Assembly: GCF_041146795.1 (NCBI RefSeq)
Contig: NC_135173.1
Location: forward strand, 68,363,251-68,427,250
From: Maylandia zebra
Lineage: Eukaryota > Chordata > Actinopteri > Cichliformes > Cichlidae
Direction of reading: 5' to 3'
DNA: 64,000 bases
A program made the translations under genes and the position numbers. How positions within the stretch are numbered: position 1 is the stretch's first letter; every line of letters starts with the position of its first letter. This document shows, piece by piece, positions 1 to 12,344 of the stretch. The notes under the pieces were generated by a model. It worked only from the letters and a program-made list of their open reading frames with translations. It was not told the origin of the DNA and searched no databases.

Positions 1-158
1 GTAAATCGTGTTTTTAAAAAGTAACTAAGTAACTAAGTAACTAAGTAATTAATTACTTTTGAAAATAAGTAATCAGTAAAGTAACGGGATTACTTTTTTG
101 GGGAAGTAATCAGTAATTAGTTACTGATTACTTTTTTCAAGTAACTTGACCAACACTG
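1..158. mobile_element. Right end of a hAT-type non-autonomous element, cut by the window edge
   Basis: This stretch closely matches 63193-63341, the terminal ~150 bp of the complete element at 62341-63341. It has the same (gtaact)-rich core and ends in CCAACACTG. Only the right end is present, so the left terminus and target-site duplication lie outside the window. It shows that the family has at least two copies here. Confidence 0.75.
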
Positions 159-465
159 CTCACCACTGCTGTCCTCCCGCCTCGTGCTGCTGCACCGTGT
201 ACCCGAACTGAGCTTCTTTAGACCCAGCGAAGATCTTGAAGTTCTTCGTGTCAAAGTTGAAACAGAGCTGAAGATCTGAAAGACAGAAAAAGGTTTGTTT
301 TTATTCACCACCCATTAAAACCAGTCCACAGTGAGTCCTGCAGCCACGTGAGCTGGGAACGGCCCAACAAAGTGAAAGCAGCTGTAACGCAGGCTGCTAT
401 TGCTCTCAGAAGCTGTGCTATCAACCTAACATCATCAAGCTGCTGACGTAGACGGTATCTCTGCA
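159..465. other. Gene-free spacer
   Basis: I see no gene, splice-flanked exon or strong repeat structure here. A 64-codon open frame on the - strand spans the junction with the preceding element and has no recognisable domain. Confidence 0.4.
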
Positions 466-640
466 GTCCAGACTTTATTCACGTATCACCAAATCACAGC
501 AACAATCACTTCAAGGTGCTTCATGTTGCAAGGAAAAACCCAACAATCATATGACCCCTATGAGCAGCACTCTGGAGACAGTGGGAAGGAAAAACTCCCT
601 CTTAATAGGAAGAAACCTCCAGCAGAAAATGGGAAATACT
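466..640 (-). mobile_element. L2-like LINE 3' tail, reverse orientation
   Basis: Read on the - strand, this carries the same 3' UTR signature as the LINE at 26440-28095: a 'ttcctgttaa.agggag' block, a 'catatgattgttggg' block and the 'aaagcaccttgaag..gattgttgctgtgattt' block. It is heavily 5'-truncated, as usual for LINE insertions, and contains no coding part. Confidence 0.7.
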
Positions 641-939
641 ATTTTCACACTGCTAAAAATGACTTGTGCTGTACTTAAATTTACTTAATTTATCATTTGT
701 GTTTCCTTTCCTGTAAAAACCTGACGCGTGTTCCTGCCTTTAAGTGTTTGCAGGTAAACATATAATACTTACACATATATATATATTATCATAATTATAA
801 TACACTGACATTCCTTTTAATCACAGGGGAATTCTGCCTTTAGTCGTGGGCCGTATCTTAAAGTGTTACGGAGCGTTTTATTGTTATTTTAGTTTTCGTT
901 ATTTTAGTTTCGTCTCCCTCTGTCTCCCTCTGTCGCCAC

Positions 940-1250
940 GACCGCCGGGGTGATCGTGGCTCAAGAGTTGGGAGTTCGCCTTGTAATCTGAAGGTTGCCG
1001 GTTCGAGCCCCGGCTTGGACAGTCTCGGTCGTTGTGTCCTTGGGCGAGACACTTCACCCGTTGCCTACTGGTGGTGGTCAGAGGGCCCGGTGGCGCCAGT
1101 GTCCGGCAGCCTCGCCTCTGTCGGTGCCCCAGAGTAGCTGTGGCTACTGTAGCTGCCATCACCAGTGTGTGAATGTGTGGATGACTGGATATGCAAAGCG
1201 CTTTGGGGTCCTTAGGGACTAATAAAGCTATACAAATACAGACCATTTGG
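940..1250 (+). mobile_element. tRNA-derived SINE, AFC-like (African cichlid family)
   Basis: The head is tRNA-like, with an A-box-like TGGCTCAAGAGTTGG at 957-971 and a canonical B box GGTTCGAGCCC at 1000-1010, about 30 bp apart as in a RNA polymerase III internal promoter. The body continues with 'cttgggcgagacacttcaccc' and ends near the typical 'gcgctttggggtccttagggact' tail. The whole closely resembles the AFC SINE of African cichlids as I recall it. It is the best taxonomic marker in the window. The boundaries are approximate because no clear target-site duplication was found. Confidence 0.8.
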
Positions 1251-2049
1251 TAGTCTCATCTCTTTGTGTGCCTTTTACTTCCTGATTGTGCCTGTTGCCT
1301 GCTCAGACCCCAGCGTGTACATACAGTTGGTCCTGTCCTGTTATTTTGATCTAATCCCATAACTCATCCATGCCGTGGTGGATCTGATGTCATCACTGGT
1401 TGGTTTTGTGTCTTTCCTCCTGCTCCGATGACGTAATCAGCTCTCAGCTTTCTCACTGAGAGCGTTTCTGGTTACGGGATCATCTGATTGGCTGATATGT
1501 CATTCACCAGGTTTAAAATGCATATGGCATTCATTCACAACCTTTTGATCTCAGTGTGACCTTTTGACCATTTGCTTTTTGTCCGTATGCTGCTGAAGTA
1601 TTTCCTGAGCACTCCGGTTTGCTTCTCCCAGCTGTGGCGCGATTGGAAAACTGGGCACGCTGCCGGGATCGTTGGCCAGCAGTGGTGATGAGTTTGGCTG
1701 CTGAGGACAAAAGTGAAAGACGCTGGAAGCCAGAAGAGTCGTGTTTGTTTGCTCGTGGCTCAGAGGAATCTGCCCCTGTTTGAGCTGGGCCAGGAATCCG
1801 GGCAGGGATCGATCCGGGTCTGACGGTCGCTGATGTGGACGATCCTCCCGACCTGTGGTCAGTGACAGGTTTTTCTATGTGCGTCTCATAATTGAAGGCA
1901 GATTAGAATCCAGATTGAGTATCAGCTGTGAGATTAGTTTTGTTCCTGTTTCCACAGAAATCTCCACTTTTTTTAGAACAGTTCAAAGACGGGAGCGTTT
2001 CATGATCACTGCTCGATGAGCTGCCAAAGCCCGTCTGTGCCGCTTCCTG
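1251..2049. other. Gene-free spacer
   Basis: No convincing coding exon, tandem repeat or structured RNA was seen. The final ~100 bp grades into the transposase relic that follows. Confidence 0.35.
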
Positions 2050-2470
2050 CATCAAACTAACAGCATTTCATAAAGAGAACGTCACACGGTGGAGGTGTGA
2101 TGGTCTGGGCTGCTCTCCAGCTTCAGGACGACTCGCTGTAAGTGAGGAAACCGTGAGTTCTGCTCTCTACCAGAAAGCCCTGAAGGCAGCAGGACAATGA
2201 GCAGAAACGCATGTCCACCTCTGATTGGCTCAAACAACAAAATGACGTTTTGGAGCAGCCAGTATTAAATGAGCGTTCATGCTGGAAAACCCTCCATTGG
2301 TCCGAATTCAAAAAATCCTCCACAGTGACGTGAAAGACCCACTGAAGGCATCGCAACACTGGACTGCAGTTCTCACTGCTGAGGCTGGAACAATGAGTTA
2401 CCAGGTGTAGGGGGCAGTTACTTTTGCACACAGGGCAGGTAGATTTGATCACTTAATGAATGAAATCGTC
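2050..2470 (+). mobile_element. Decayed Tc1/mariner-type transposase relic
   Basis: Read on the + strand, this holds fragments in the order of a Tc1-like transposase C-terminal half: a 'HGGGVMVWAA'-type stretch at about 2087-2120, a 'SALYQKALK' stretch at about 2160-2185, then 'gttcatgctggaaaaccctcc', and a terminal 'gggggcagttacttttgcacacagggc' that resembles the 3' end of common fish Tc1 elements. It contains several stops and deletions, so it is inactive. The family assignment rests on recalled fish elements and is approximate. Confidence 0.55.
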
Positions 2471-2933
2471 ATTTAAAAAGTGCACTGAGTTTACTCTACA
2501 GATATCTCCAAAATACACAAACAGCACCATGAGCTCCACAAACACTTCACTATCTTCGTCCGAGACGTTCTATCAGACCTTTGTCTGTTTTTAAATATCT
2601 TCAAAAACATCACTTTTTCCAGTTTGCTTCAAAGTTTCTGCTTACATAAGACGACACGTATCAAAGATCATGCTGATCATCATCCAGAGCAGGCCGAGCT
2701 GCTCCCAGAGCTGGCTGCGCCGTTAATACCTCTGCTTTCTTTAGTTATATAAAAGTTTTCTATGTATCAGAAGAGTTTCAGGCTGTTCTGTGCCTGAAGC
2801 AGACAAAATCACAGCAGCACGCTGCATGTCTGTGGTTTCTGTAAAACGCCAAAACCAGCAGAAACACGAGAAGCTTTTCAACTTTCAGTTTGTTTGGTTA
2901 CTGTGGCTGGAGGTGGGTGTAGAGCAGTGCTCC

Positions 2934-5388
2934 CTCTAAGCTGCCCACTGCTGGCACAGAAAATCTGCGATGCGCACAAAAAAAATCTGACCTGCACTGA
3001 AATTAAAATTAAACTTTAACAATTCTGTTCTGCAGTGTGAGTCAGTGACTGGCTGCTCCCGTGTGGGATCAGAACGATGCCGCCTTATCCCACAGTCCAG
3101 CCAATGATGCGATTCGCATTCATATCCAATCAGCGTGGTTTACAGGCTCTGACAGCGTCCTTATGTGCGACACCGGTGTTTTAGCAAAGCGGCTGATGTG
3201 GAGTGAAGCCACGTTAATGACAACGTGTACAACCATTGGAGATGTGAGCAGGACAGACGGAACAACTGACGGACAAAGTGTGGACTTTATACCAGTTTTT
3301 AAACTGTGTTGATCGGCCACGTAAAACCAGAGTTATGATAAAATATCTGCAGTGTTTGTTTTCCTTCCTGAATACTGTCGTTGTTTATATTTACTGCAGG
3401 AAGAAACGGTGAAAACGGCGTTTTATAAGGAAAACGCTCGAAAGCCTGTGAACAAAAACAACACCAAACCCCTCCCCCTGCCCTTTCCTATTGGTGGAAA
3501 AATGTACCATGTTGACCAATCAAAAAATGATATGGCAACATGGCCTTTAGTTGTTTAGGGAGGAGGACGTTTTAGGAGTGACGGCGTGTTTGAGATGTGA
3601 GAGATTTGAGACGTTTAGCACAAATCTTGTGTAGTTAGAGTGTAGTTAGTGTGTAGTTAGTGTTTAGTGAGTGTGTAGTTAGTGTGTAGTCAGTGTGTAG
3701 TTAGTGTGTAGTTAGTGTGTAGTCAGTGTGTAGTCAGTGTGTAGTTAGTGTGTAGTTAGTGTGTAGTCAGTGTGTAGTCAGTGTGTAGTTAGAGTGTAGT
3801 TAGTGTGTAGTTAGTGTGTAGTCAGTGTGTAGTTAGTGTGGTGTGTAGTTAGAGTGTAGTTAGTGTGTAGTTAGTGTGTAGTGAGTGTGTAGTTAGAGTG
3901 TAGTTAGAGTGTAGTTAGTGTGTAGTTAGTGTGTAGTCAGTGTGTAGTGAGTGTGTAGTTAGTGTGTAGTGAGTGTGTAGTGAGTGTGTAGTTAGAGTGT
4001 AGTTAGTGTGTAGTTAGTGTGTAGTTAGAGTGTAGTTAGAGTGTAGTTACTGTGTAGTTAGTGTGTAGTTAGTGTGTAGTTAGAGTGTAGTTAGTGTGTA
4101 GTTAGAGTGTAGTTAGTGTGTAGTTAGAGTGTAGTTAGTGTGTAGTTAGAGTGTAGTTAGAGTGTAGTTAGAGTGTAGTTAGTGTGTAGTTAGAGTGTAG
4201 TTTGTGTATAGTTAGTGTGTAGTTAGTGTGTAGTTAGTGTGTAGTCAGTGTGTAGTCAGTGTGTAGTCAGTGTGTAGTTAGAGTGTAGTTAGTGTGTAGT
4301 CAGTGTGTAGTTAGTGTGTAGTTAGAGTGTAGTCAGTGTGTAGTCAGTGTGTAGTCAGTGTGTAGTTAGAGTGTAGTTAGTGTGTAGTCAGTGTGTAGTT
4401 AGTGTGTAGTTAGAGTGTAGTCAGTGTGTAGTCAGTGTGTAGTCAGTGTGTAGTTAGAGTGTAGTTAGAGTGTAGTTAGAGTGTAGTTAGTGTGTAGTTA
4501 GTGTGTAGTTAGTGTGTAGTTAGAGTGTAGTTAGAGTGTAGTTAGTGTGTATTTAGTGTGTAGTCAGTGTGTAGTTAGAGTGTAGTTAGAGTGTAGTTAG
4601 TGTGTATTTAGTGTGTAGTCAGTGTGTAGTTAGAGTGTAGTTAGTGTGTATTTAGTGTGTAGTCAGTGTGTAGTTAGAGTGTAGTCAGTGTGTAGTCAGT
4701 GTGTAGTCAGTGTGTAGTTAGAGTGTAGTTAGAGTGTAGTTAGTGTGTAGTTAGAGTGTAGTTAGTGTGTAGTCAGTGTGTAGTTAGAGTGTAGTTAGTG
4801 TGTAGTTAGTGTGTAGTTAGTGTGTAGTTAGAGTGTAGTTAGTGTGTAGTTAGTGTGTAGTTAGTGTGTAGTCAGTGTGTAGTTAGAGTGTAGTTAGTGT
4901 GTAGTTAGTGTGTAGTTAGTGTGTAGTTAGTGTGTAGTCAGTGTGTAGTTAGAGTGTAGTTAGTGTGTAGTTAGTGTGTAGTTAGTGTGTAGTTAGTGTG
5001 TAGTTAGTGTGTAGTCAGTGTGTAGTCAGTGTGTAGTGAGTGTGTAGTGTAGTCAGTAGTGTTGTTGTGTGTCAGAACAATGAGGCGCCTGCTGAGTGTT
5101 ACAGGTGTTACAGCAGTGACACATCTGCTGCTGTCAGGCCTGCAGGTATCAGGCTGATGTTCTCCTTCATCTCATAGTGGACACAAATTATTTTTGGAGC
5201 GACACAAATAATTTGTGTGGCATCAGATTTGATGCAGAACAGCTGATTGTTCTGTAAATAGTTTGAAATGTTTATTTAAAAACACCTTGGCTGCATTTTT
5301 AGGTAAACAGCTGCAAAAAACTTTGTTTGCAAAACTCAGTTACTTTTTTGAAGAAGTAACTAAATAATTAATTACCCAACATTGGTCA
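2934..5388. mobile_element. Probable hAT-like repeat carrying an expanded internal minisatellite
   Basis: The left end starts 'cagtgctccctctaagctgc', a typical hAT-type terminus. The right end is 'gaagaagtaactaaataatt..acccaacattgg', similar in style to the element ends at 158 and 63341. The 8 bp flanking the two ends do not match, so the element may be composite or degraded. The 3060-3560 part holds only short open frames with no recognisable domain. Confidence 0.4.
3629..5050. repeat. 11-bp minisatellite (GTGTAGTTAGT)n, about 129 units
   Basis: This is a tandem array of an 11-bp unit with four common variants: gtgtagttagt, gtgtagtcagt, gtgtagttaga and gtgtagtgagt. Variant order shows higher-order structure: the block beginning at 4243 recurs at 4331 and 4419, a period of 88 bp or 8 units. 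The array has stop codons in all forward frames and is non-coding. Confidence 0.95.
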
Positions 5389-5389
5389 T

Positions 5390-8385
5390 TATTTACTGTA
5401 TGTTGCAGACAGAGTTACAGACTCTCTCCCAGACCACAGACTCACAATACAGTCAGAGCTTTATTGGAGTTCAAGTTATTTTTGCTTCCAATAGTGTTAA
5501 CATGCTGCACATGAACAAGATTGTTTACATTCTCATTGTAAGTGGGCTGAAGCAGTTAATTAAAAGTCGTCTAACATAAATGCTGTAATTTGATTACTTT
5601 AGTAAACATGTAACTTGGATGCTGGCGTGACCACAGTGCACACGTCTGCTGGCGCTCACAGTGGTCCACGGGACGCTCAGGGAGTTTGTGTGTTCGCTCA
5701 GACACGTGGAACATTAGAACGCTGGTGTAGAGACAGCTCTGAGCGGCAGGTTAATCGGTTTGCAGATGAGGTGAAATCAGATTCAAACAGCACAGGAACG
5801 AGTTCTCAGAGCACCTGTCGAGGAGGGTGTGGTAACTAATGACTTCCTGTTTGGTGCAACCAACCACAAACTGAGGAGCAGCAACAACAGCGAGAGCGTA
5901 ACGATCTGCCTAAAAGCCACGGCGTGCTGTTAAATCGTTTTATCCTCTGACATCCTGCAGAAAACCTCATCGCCCTGCAGACCGCCGAACCTCCGGGGAC
6001 AACAGCCTGATCCTCCAGCCATCACACCAAACTGCACTGATGCAATAAAGAGGAGAGGGACGGCTTCAGTGTGAGGAAACAGTTTAAACAGAAGAAATCA
6101 GGAAAAATGGTTCCTGCGACCGTCCGCTGGGACTGAGGAGGGCCAGTCTGTAATCCTACACCGCAGTGCTGCAGAGGATGGAGACATCAGCAGCGCCAAC
6201 ACGGCCTCGCATGCTTTCCAACAGATGTCACAAAATCAAATGATGTTCCTGTTATTTCCTGTTTTATTTTGAAGTTACTCCGTTTACATCTTACTGCGCT
6301 CAGCTTCCTGCCTTTATTGTTTTCCCACACAGGTGGTCAGCTGATCGCTCTGCACAGCAGGGATGCTGCTTCCTGCTCGCTCAGTTTTCTTTTCCTACTT
6401 TGTACGTTTGTTTCCTCGCACTCCCGCTTTCCCTGATGGACTGCCCAGCCTGGACTGAAACACCAGGGTTTCATTTGGGTCTTTCTACCTGGGAATTCTT
6501 GCCTTGTAGTACCATCAGGTCATTTTTTACCATGATAAATAAGCATGGCACCTTTTTAATGGATTTTGGAATATTCCAGTTTAGTCTGAAAGTTGGTGGT
6601 GAAGCTTCAGTGCTCCCTGTCTTCACCAAGTTAAATGCAAAACCAACATAAACCTCTTGAACATCCTCTCTGAGACCTCGATCTTTAAAGACTCTGCAGT
6701 TCCTCTGACGTCCAGCAGAGGCAGCAGTGAGTCAGTCCCCATAGACTTCTGTGTTAACCCTCTCAGGCTCAAATTAAGTTTTTTGTTGCTAATGCACAAC
6801 CAAGTCCTGCAGTGGTACTTCTGAGTAAAAAAACTCATAAAATATGTATGTGGGGTGATCAGGTTGTTGGTTTTTAACTGTTGCAAATCTGCAACGTCTG
6901 CCTGGAGAGGGTTAAAACGTTACAGCAGAAATAAACATGTTTGCAGCCTGACACACAAACTTCACACCAACTCTATTGAAGTTTGAATTTCGCATTAAGG
7001 AGCTTGAGCCAGAAACCGCAGTCGGCCGGCTACATCCACTTTTGCACACTGCTCTCCACACACCTGAGTGTCTGAAGCAGCCATTACTCCAATTTAAAAT
7101 CTTCCTTCTCATCTGGGAACTCTCTGCTGCGCCTCAGCAGCAAAACACAAGCCTGCCGTCGGAGAGCTGCATGTGACGTCCTTGTTTTGCCTCATCTGCG
7201 CATGCGGGTCTCTTCGGGACCGCAGAAGGCTTCATGTTAAACTAATCTGAACACCTGCACTAAACAAAAAGGATCTGTGTGCACTCATGCTCACGAAGGC
7301 TCACTGTCTCTCGAAAATGTTAGAAAGTCTGACAGAGGCTGATAAATGTCAGGATCTAAGAACTTTTAACAAACCAGAGCGAAATGAATTTTGGGAAGAG
7401 AAAGAAAAGTCCAGATGTTGAAGGAGCTGCAGCCTGTCTGCAGTTTCAAAGAGGAAACAGTCCACATCCAAAAGCTTTCTATCCAGATTTTGGACCTGGA
7501 CTCAAAGTCCTCATCTTGCTGGTGGACCATCAGCAGCACCTGTCTGATGTGACCTCTCTGACCTGCTCTGTGTTACCTGTTGCATCGCTCACCTGGCAGG
7601 AAGCTGTAGGTCCACAGCAGCAGAAGGTGGTGATAATCCATGAGTGCGTCTGAGAGAGAAATAAACAGAGTGTGAGTGAGTGAGTCCCGGCTCTGCTGCT
7701 CTGATGTGTGAAGAAGAGAGGAGGAGGAGGAGTAAATGCACCTCCTCCTGCCTCATGTGTCTGATTTTTTAAAGAGCCTCTTAAAGGTCACCTTTTCTTT
7801 TCACAGCAGGAGCTTTAATGTCTCAGTCGCTGCACAAACAGGAAATGCCTCCATGTGAGTCTGTGATTCCACACGGTGCTGAAGCCCAGATGTGAACATC
7901 TGCCCAAAACTCCCCGGGAGCACTGGGATAATGGATAAACAGTCAGGAAGTGCATCCAACCACAGAGCGGTGCAGTTTTAAATACATCTGTAAGTACACG
8001 TGTCCATAAGTGCACTTGATCATTTTGAATTGTTTTGTTTCAAACCTGCTAACAAAAAAAGCTACACAAAGCCTGCAGTTCCTCTCACGCCCACTCCAGG
8101 CTCCAAAAACTGTATATAAAAGATGGACATAGTCACCATGACGCCGCCTGTTGGTTTTGGACGTAACGTAATTTTAGGATTGTGAGCGTGACCGCGTTAC
8201 GTATTTGTTTGGAGCGAGAAGTGACCACGAGTGGGATAGAAGTGATACGGTATCAGCTAATACTGCAAACTTTACACGTTAATACGATTAAACACGTGAG
8301 TAATACAAACATCCTCCCTCGTTCAGGGAGAAATTAAGAGGTTTGTGTATCAGGATGTAAACGTGTTTGTTCCTGCTTGCTCACA
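5390..8385. other. Gene-free region with weak dispersed-repeat signals
   Basis: No open frame here has splice context or a recognisable domain. Short blocks at 6734-6765 ('gtcagtccccatagactt') and 6915-6965 ('gttacagcagaaataaacatg') recur in similar order at 19341-19415, so they belong to a dispersed repeat. A 'tatataaaagatggacatag' block at 8112 also looks repetitive. The rest is unassigned. Confidence 0.4.
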
Positions 8386-8387
8386 GG

Positions 8388-8512
8388 GGCCATGTGATTG
8401 TTGAGTTTCCTCTGTATGTGTTATTGTAGGGTCTACCGTACAACACAAAGCGCCTCGAGGTGATGTTGTTGTGATTTGACGCTGTATAAATAAAGTTTAA
8501 GTTTGAGGAATT
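8388..8512 (+). mobile_element. L2-like LINE 3' tail fragment
   Basis: This is the extreme 3' end of the same LINE family seen at 26440-28095. It has a 'catgtgattgttgagtttcc' block, then 'aaagcgcctcgaggtgatgttgttgtgatttgacgc', then 'tataaataaagtttaag'. It is about 125 bp and strongly 5'-truncated. Confidence 0.65.
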
Positions 8513-10748
8513 ATTCATCTGGCCCGTGACAGGAAGTTTACTTCCACATGTTGAACCTGAAGCTGAGCTTATTGTCCTTGGATGGGACGAAACTCCACAG
8601 TGTGACTGTGTCAGCACACTTTCCACTCTGTTAATCATACACGCTCACACTCACAGACGCTCCCTCCCCATCAATAAAAAGATGCTGGCGTGCAGCGAGC
8701 TGGACGGCGGCATGCTGCTGTCACTCTGTCTGGAAAAACAAGTGGAAACTGGGAGTGAAAGCAGCAGAATTAAAGCGAAACAGATGGACGAGCAGCCGAG
8801 GGTCGGTCAGCGAGCGCGGCTCCCTGCGTGACACCGATTATGTCCTGGTTCACTTTCACTCAGCCTCTGTTAGCTTCAGCTCTCGCTGCAGGAAAAGCAA
8901 ACAAAGCTTATATTTATATTTCCCTGAGGATCGTACAATTATTTCTATCACACAGCAGGAATCAAATCTGAAGTGAAAGATGGAGAATTTTCAGTTCTTT
9001 TTGCGTCAGTGTTATTTTATAACCCATCATAATTTATGTGACATGAGGCGGCATAGAGGAAGATTTTAAGCTTTCAGCTCAGGTAGAGGTGGATGTCTGA
9101 TACAAAAAGGACCGAGTGTCTCTTTAACCGTGCCCCGGTCCAAACGCATTTCCTGAAATCACCTGAACATCCGCACTGAAACCGAGCCGGCCTGAGAGCG
9201 ATTCTTTCCTGGGGCATTCAGACGGCTCATGTCGGAGCCCCCGTGAGCCCGTGGGCTGCAGTTACACCCTGAGCTGCTCATCAAAGCTGCAGAGGCCAAG
9301 AGTGAGGAAGAGGGCTCACGGTCGTTGCATCAGACACCAACATACTGTTTTCAGGGTTCTGAGTCTCAGTGACAGAGACCTGCAGCCTGTCACATGTCTG
9401 TCAGAAAGACTCGTTTCTGGGTAAAACAGTCTGCTGGACAGTTGTCATGTTGTGTTTGTGTCCTCTGTCATGGACGTGTTGTACAAAGTTGTATTTTTCC
9501 AGTACTTAGCTGAGCTTACTGGGAGTGAGGAAATTAAAGAGCTCGGTTTAAAGGCTCGGTGGCAGAGTTATGAGTCTGCTCTGTGGTTATTTCTGTGGAT
9601 GAAATGATCTCAGAGCGCTGTGGTGTTTTCAGTCTGTATTTGTCACCCTGTTGGTGGTTCTCGTGTCAGAGCTTCATGTTATTCTGGTCTGTTTCGACCT
9701 CTCTGGTTACACTTATGTCCCCGTCTGTGGTTTTCTGCTTTCGAGCGCACCCGCATCATGAATCAAACACCTGCTTGAATGTTTGATGCACCTTCAACCT
9801 GCTTTTGATCATCAGGTTTTTCTCTCTTCAGTAATCAGACAGGAATGTGTACTTACAGAGAACACGTTGAAACGGAGATCAGTGTAGTTTACTGAATGCT
9901 AACCATCACAGTTCAACTTCACTCAAAGCTCTTAAGCATCTTACATTAAATGGAAAACAGTGCATCCAGTAAGTATGTTGTTTTTTGTTTATTAATTAGA
10001 ATAAAATGATAGATTTTGCTCCAGTAGAATAAAGTAGTCTGTATTCTAACAGTCTAATTCCAGACCAACTTGGTCATGATTGGCTCCTCTCACTGAAATT
10101 TACTGACAGCCATCCAATCAGGTCAGACTGCAGCTTTAGCAAAATAAGTCATACCTGACATCGGGGGGGAATGGAAGAAGGTTAACACTGATCTGACTCC
10201 ATGGAGCAGACATGACCATTGTTAATCAGCTGTTCTCACATGTGATGAAGGTGCTGGGAGTGTTGGGCCCTCCTCAGGTCACAGGTGAGACCATCTCTTG
10301 GTCCTCGGGAGTGGATGGTGCTGTAACAGCTGCACACTCGCCTCCTCTCATTGCTCAGGTGCATTTAACACAATGTCATGACATTCAGATTTAGTGTAGA
10401 TGTAGGTGGGTGTAAAACAGGAAACTAACTTCATTAAAGGCAAAGAAAAGTCCAGAACACACAAAGTCCACAAGGAGGAAATTAAAAAACAGACGTCCAG
10501 CAAGAGAACTGATTGTAAACACATGGAGACAAAGAACAGAAGCAAGACGGCACAGGACGAATGAGGGGAGACACAGGTGATCACACAAGGGAAGTCACAA
10601 TAAATGCAAAACAACAGTGACAAGTAACTATCAAAATAAAACAGGAAGTGAGAACCATAACTAAACTGGTGAACAGACACATGGATGAACTTAACCTGAG
10701 GGAGCTGACACAGAAGGATGGAACAGGAAACACCGAGGAAACGCTGAT
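8513..10748. other. Gene-free region
   Basis: It contains several 60-110 codon open frames on both strands, none with a recognisable motif or supporting splice sites. I see no strong repeat structure until the minisatellite at 10749. Confidence 0.35.
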
Positions 10749-11543
10749 GTGGACCCTCGGCCTCCGTGGACCCTCGGCCTCCGTGGAACTTCGGCCTCCG
10801 TGGAACCTCGGCTTCCGTGGAACCTCGGCCTCCGTGGAACCTCGGCCTCTGTGGAACCTCGGCCTCCGTGGACCCTCGGCCTCTGTGGAACTTCGGCCTC
10901 TGTGGAACCTCGGCTTCCGTGGAACCTCAGCCTCTGTGGAACCTCGGCCTCCGTGGAACCTCGGCCTCCGTGGACCCTCGGCCTCCGTGGACCCTCGGCC
11001 TCTGTGGAACTTCGGCCTCTGTGGAACCTCGGCTTCCGTGGAACCTCGGCCTCTGTGGAACCTCGGCCTCCGTGGAACCTCGGCCTCCGTGGACCCTCGG
11101 CCTCCGTGGAACTTCGGCCTCTGTGGAACCTCGGCCTGCGTGGAACCTCGGCCTCCGTGGACCCTCGGCCTCTGTGGAACTTCGGCCTCTGTGGAACCTC
11201 GGCTTCCGTGGAACCTCGGCCTCCGTGGACCCTCGGCCTCCGTGGACCCTCGGCCTCTGTGGAACTTCGGCCTCTGTGGAACCTCGGCTTCCGTGGAACC
11301 TCGGCCTCTGTGGAACCTCGGCCTCCGTGGAACCTCGGCCTCCGTGGACCCTCGGCCTCCGTGGAACTTCGGCCTCTGTGGAACCTCGGCCTGCGTGGAA
11401 CCTCGGCTTCCGTGGAACCTCGGCCTCTGTGGAACCTCGGCCTCCGTGGAACCTCGGCCTCCGTGGAACTTCGGCCTCTGTGGAACCTCGGGTTCCGTGG
11501 AACCTCGGCCTCCGTGGAACCTCGGCCTCCGTGGAACCGGCAC
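10749..11543. repeat. 17-bp minisatellite (CTCGGCCTCCGTGGAAC)n, about 47 units
   Basis: This is a GC-rich tandem array with a 17-bp unit; variant bases give ggac/ggaac and cctcc/cctct/cttcc/cctgc. Because 17 is not a multiple of three and the unit lacks stops in five of the six frames, long open frames of 265-326 codons run through it on both strands. Each merely encodes a 17-residue repeat. A block of about 12 units starting at 10970 recurs at 11225 (offset 255 bp, 15 units), showing segmental duplication inside the array. It is not a protein gene. Confidence 0.95.
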
Positions 11544-12251
11544 TCTATGGAGACCACGCATGATTTATATGTAAGTGACAGTTTTTCTCAGTCGCTTTGG
11601 TGCTGTTCTCAGATCAGAATGAAAACTCTCAAAACCATTAGTGCAACCTCCACAACATTTAGTCATTTGTGAGCATCATAGTGTCGCCTTCCTCTGAACA
11701 AACTGCAAATGCTCTTGGACGTATATCAGTTGCTTTCAAACAATTCTCTGCTGTAATCTGCTTTACTCTGTGTAGTTTCATGCAGTACAATGGCAATTCA
11801 GTGTATATACTCACAGAACATACAAAATGCATTATGTTACACAGGAAACGTTCTTACATTTCTCTCTGTAAAGTGTGGAGCTGGAAGCCAGAGCACCACT
11901 GCACACATTCATATACATTGTTGAGGTGGTTTCAGTCTGGCCAAAGGCAGAAGGCGTGGAAGAAATCGCACTGACAGAGAGCAACCACTGATGTCCCAGG
12001 CCGTTTTCCAGTTTGCACCAGTTTTGAGAAATACACAAACTGCTGTGCAAATGTTAATAGTGATGTGAGAAAACTGTAATAAACAAATAAAACACCGTGT
12101 ATGTGTGAAGATGGCTGATCCAACAAAACATGGAGGTGGACACGGCGGTGCAGAGCAGTCGGCGGCATTTCCAGAACACTTTCCTCAAACATCTCTGATT
12201 GGATAAAAGTTTTATGGTAGAAAGATTGAAAGGTTGAATGTATATTTATTT

Positions 12252-12252
<1 letters not shown>
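11544..12252. other. Unassigned, probably repetitive sequence
   Basis: This AT-rich stretch holds 60-100 codon open frames without recognisable domains. The opening 'gtgacagtttttctcagtcgctttggtgctg' resembles a dispersed teleost repeat, but I could not define its ends. Confidence 0.3.

Positions 12253-12342
<90 letters not shown>
12253..12342. repeat. (TAGA)n microsatellite
   Basis: About 22 uninterrupted copies of the tetranucleotide TAGA. Confidence 0.98.

Positions 12343-12344
<2 letters not shown>

Noticed and set aside
956..1010. Possible tRNA gene
   Set aside because: The A and B boxes are present, but the downstream half is SINE body and no acceptor-stem pairing closes; it is the tRNA-derived head of a SINE.
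3629..5050. CRISPR-like array
   Set aside because: The 11-bp units are directly adjacent with no unique spacers, and the genome is eukaryotic; it is a minisatellite.
2934..5388. Single intact hAT element spanning the minisatellite
   Set aside because: The end motifs look hAT-like, but the 8-bp flanks do not match, so completeness cannot be claimed; kept only as a low-confidence feature.
10581..11672. Five long open frames (265-326 codons) on both strands
   Set aside because: All are produced by the 17-bp minisatellite, which lacks stops in five frames; the predicted proteins are 17-residue repeats with no domain, splice context or codon bias.
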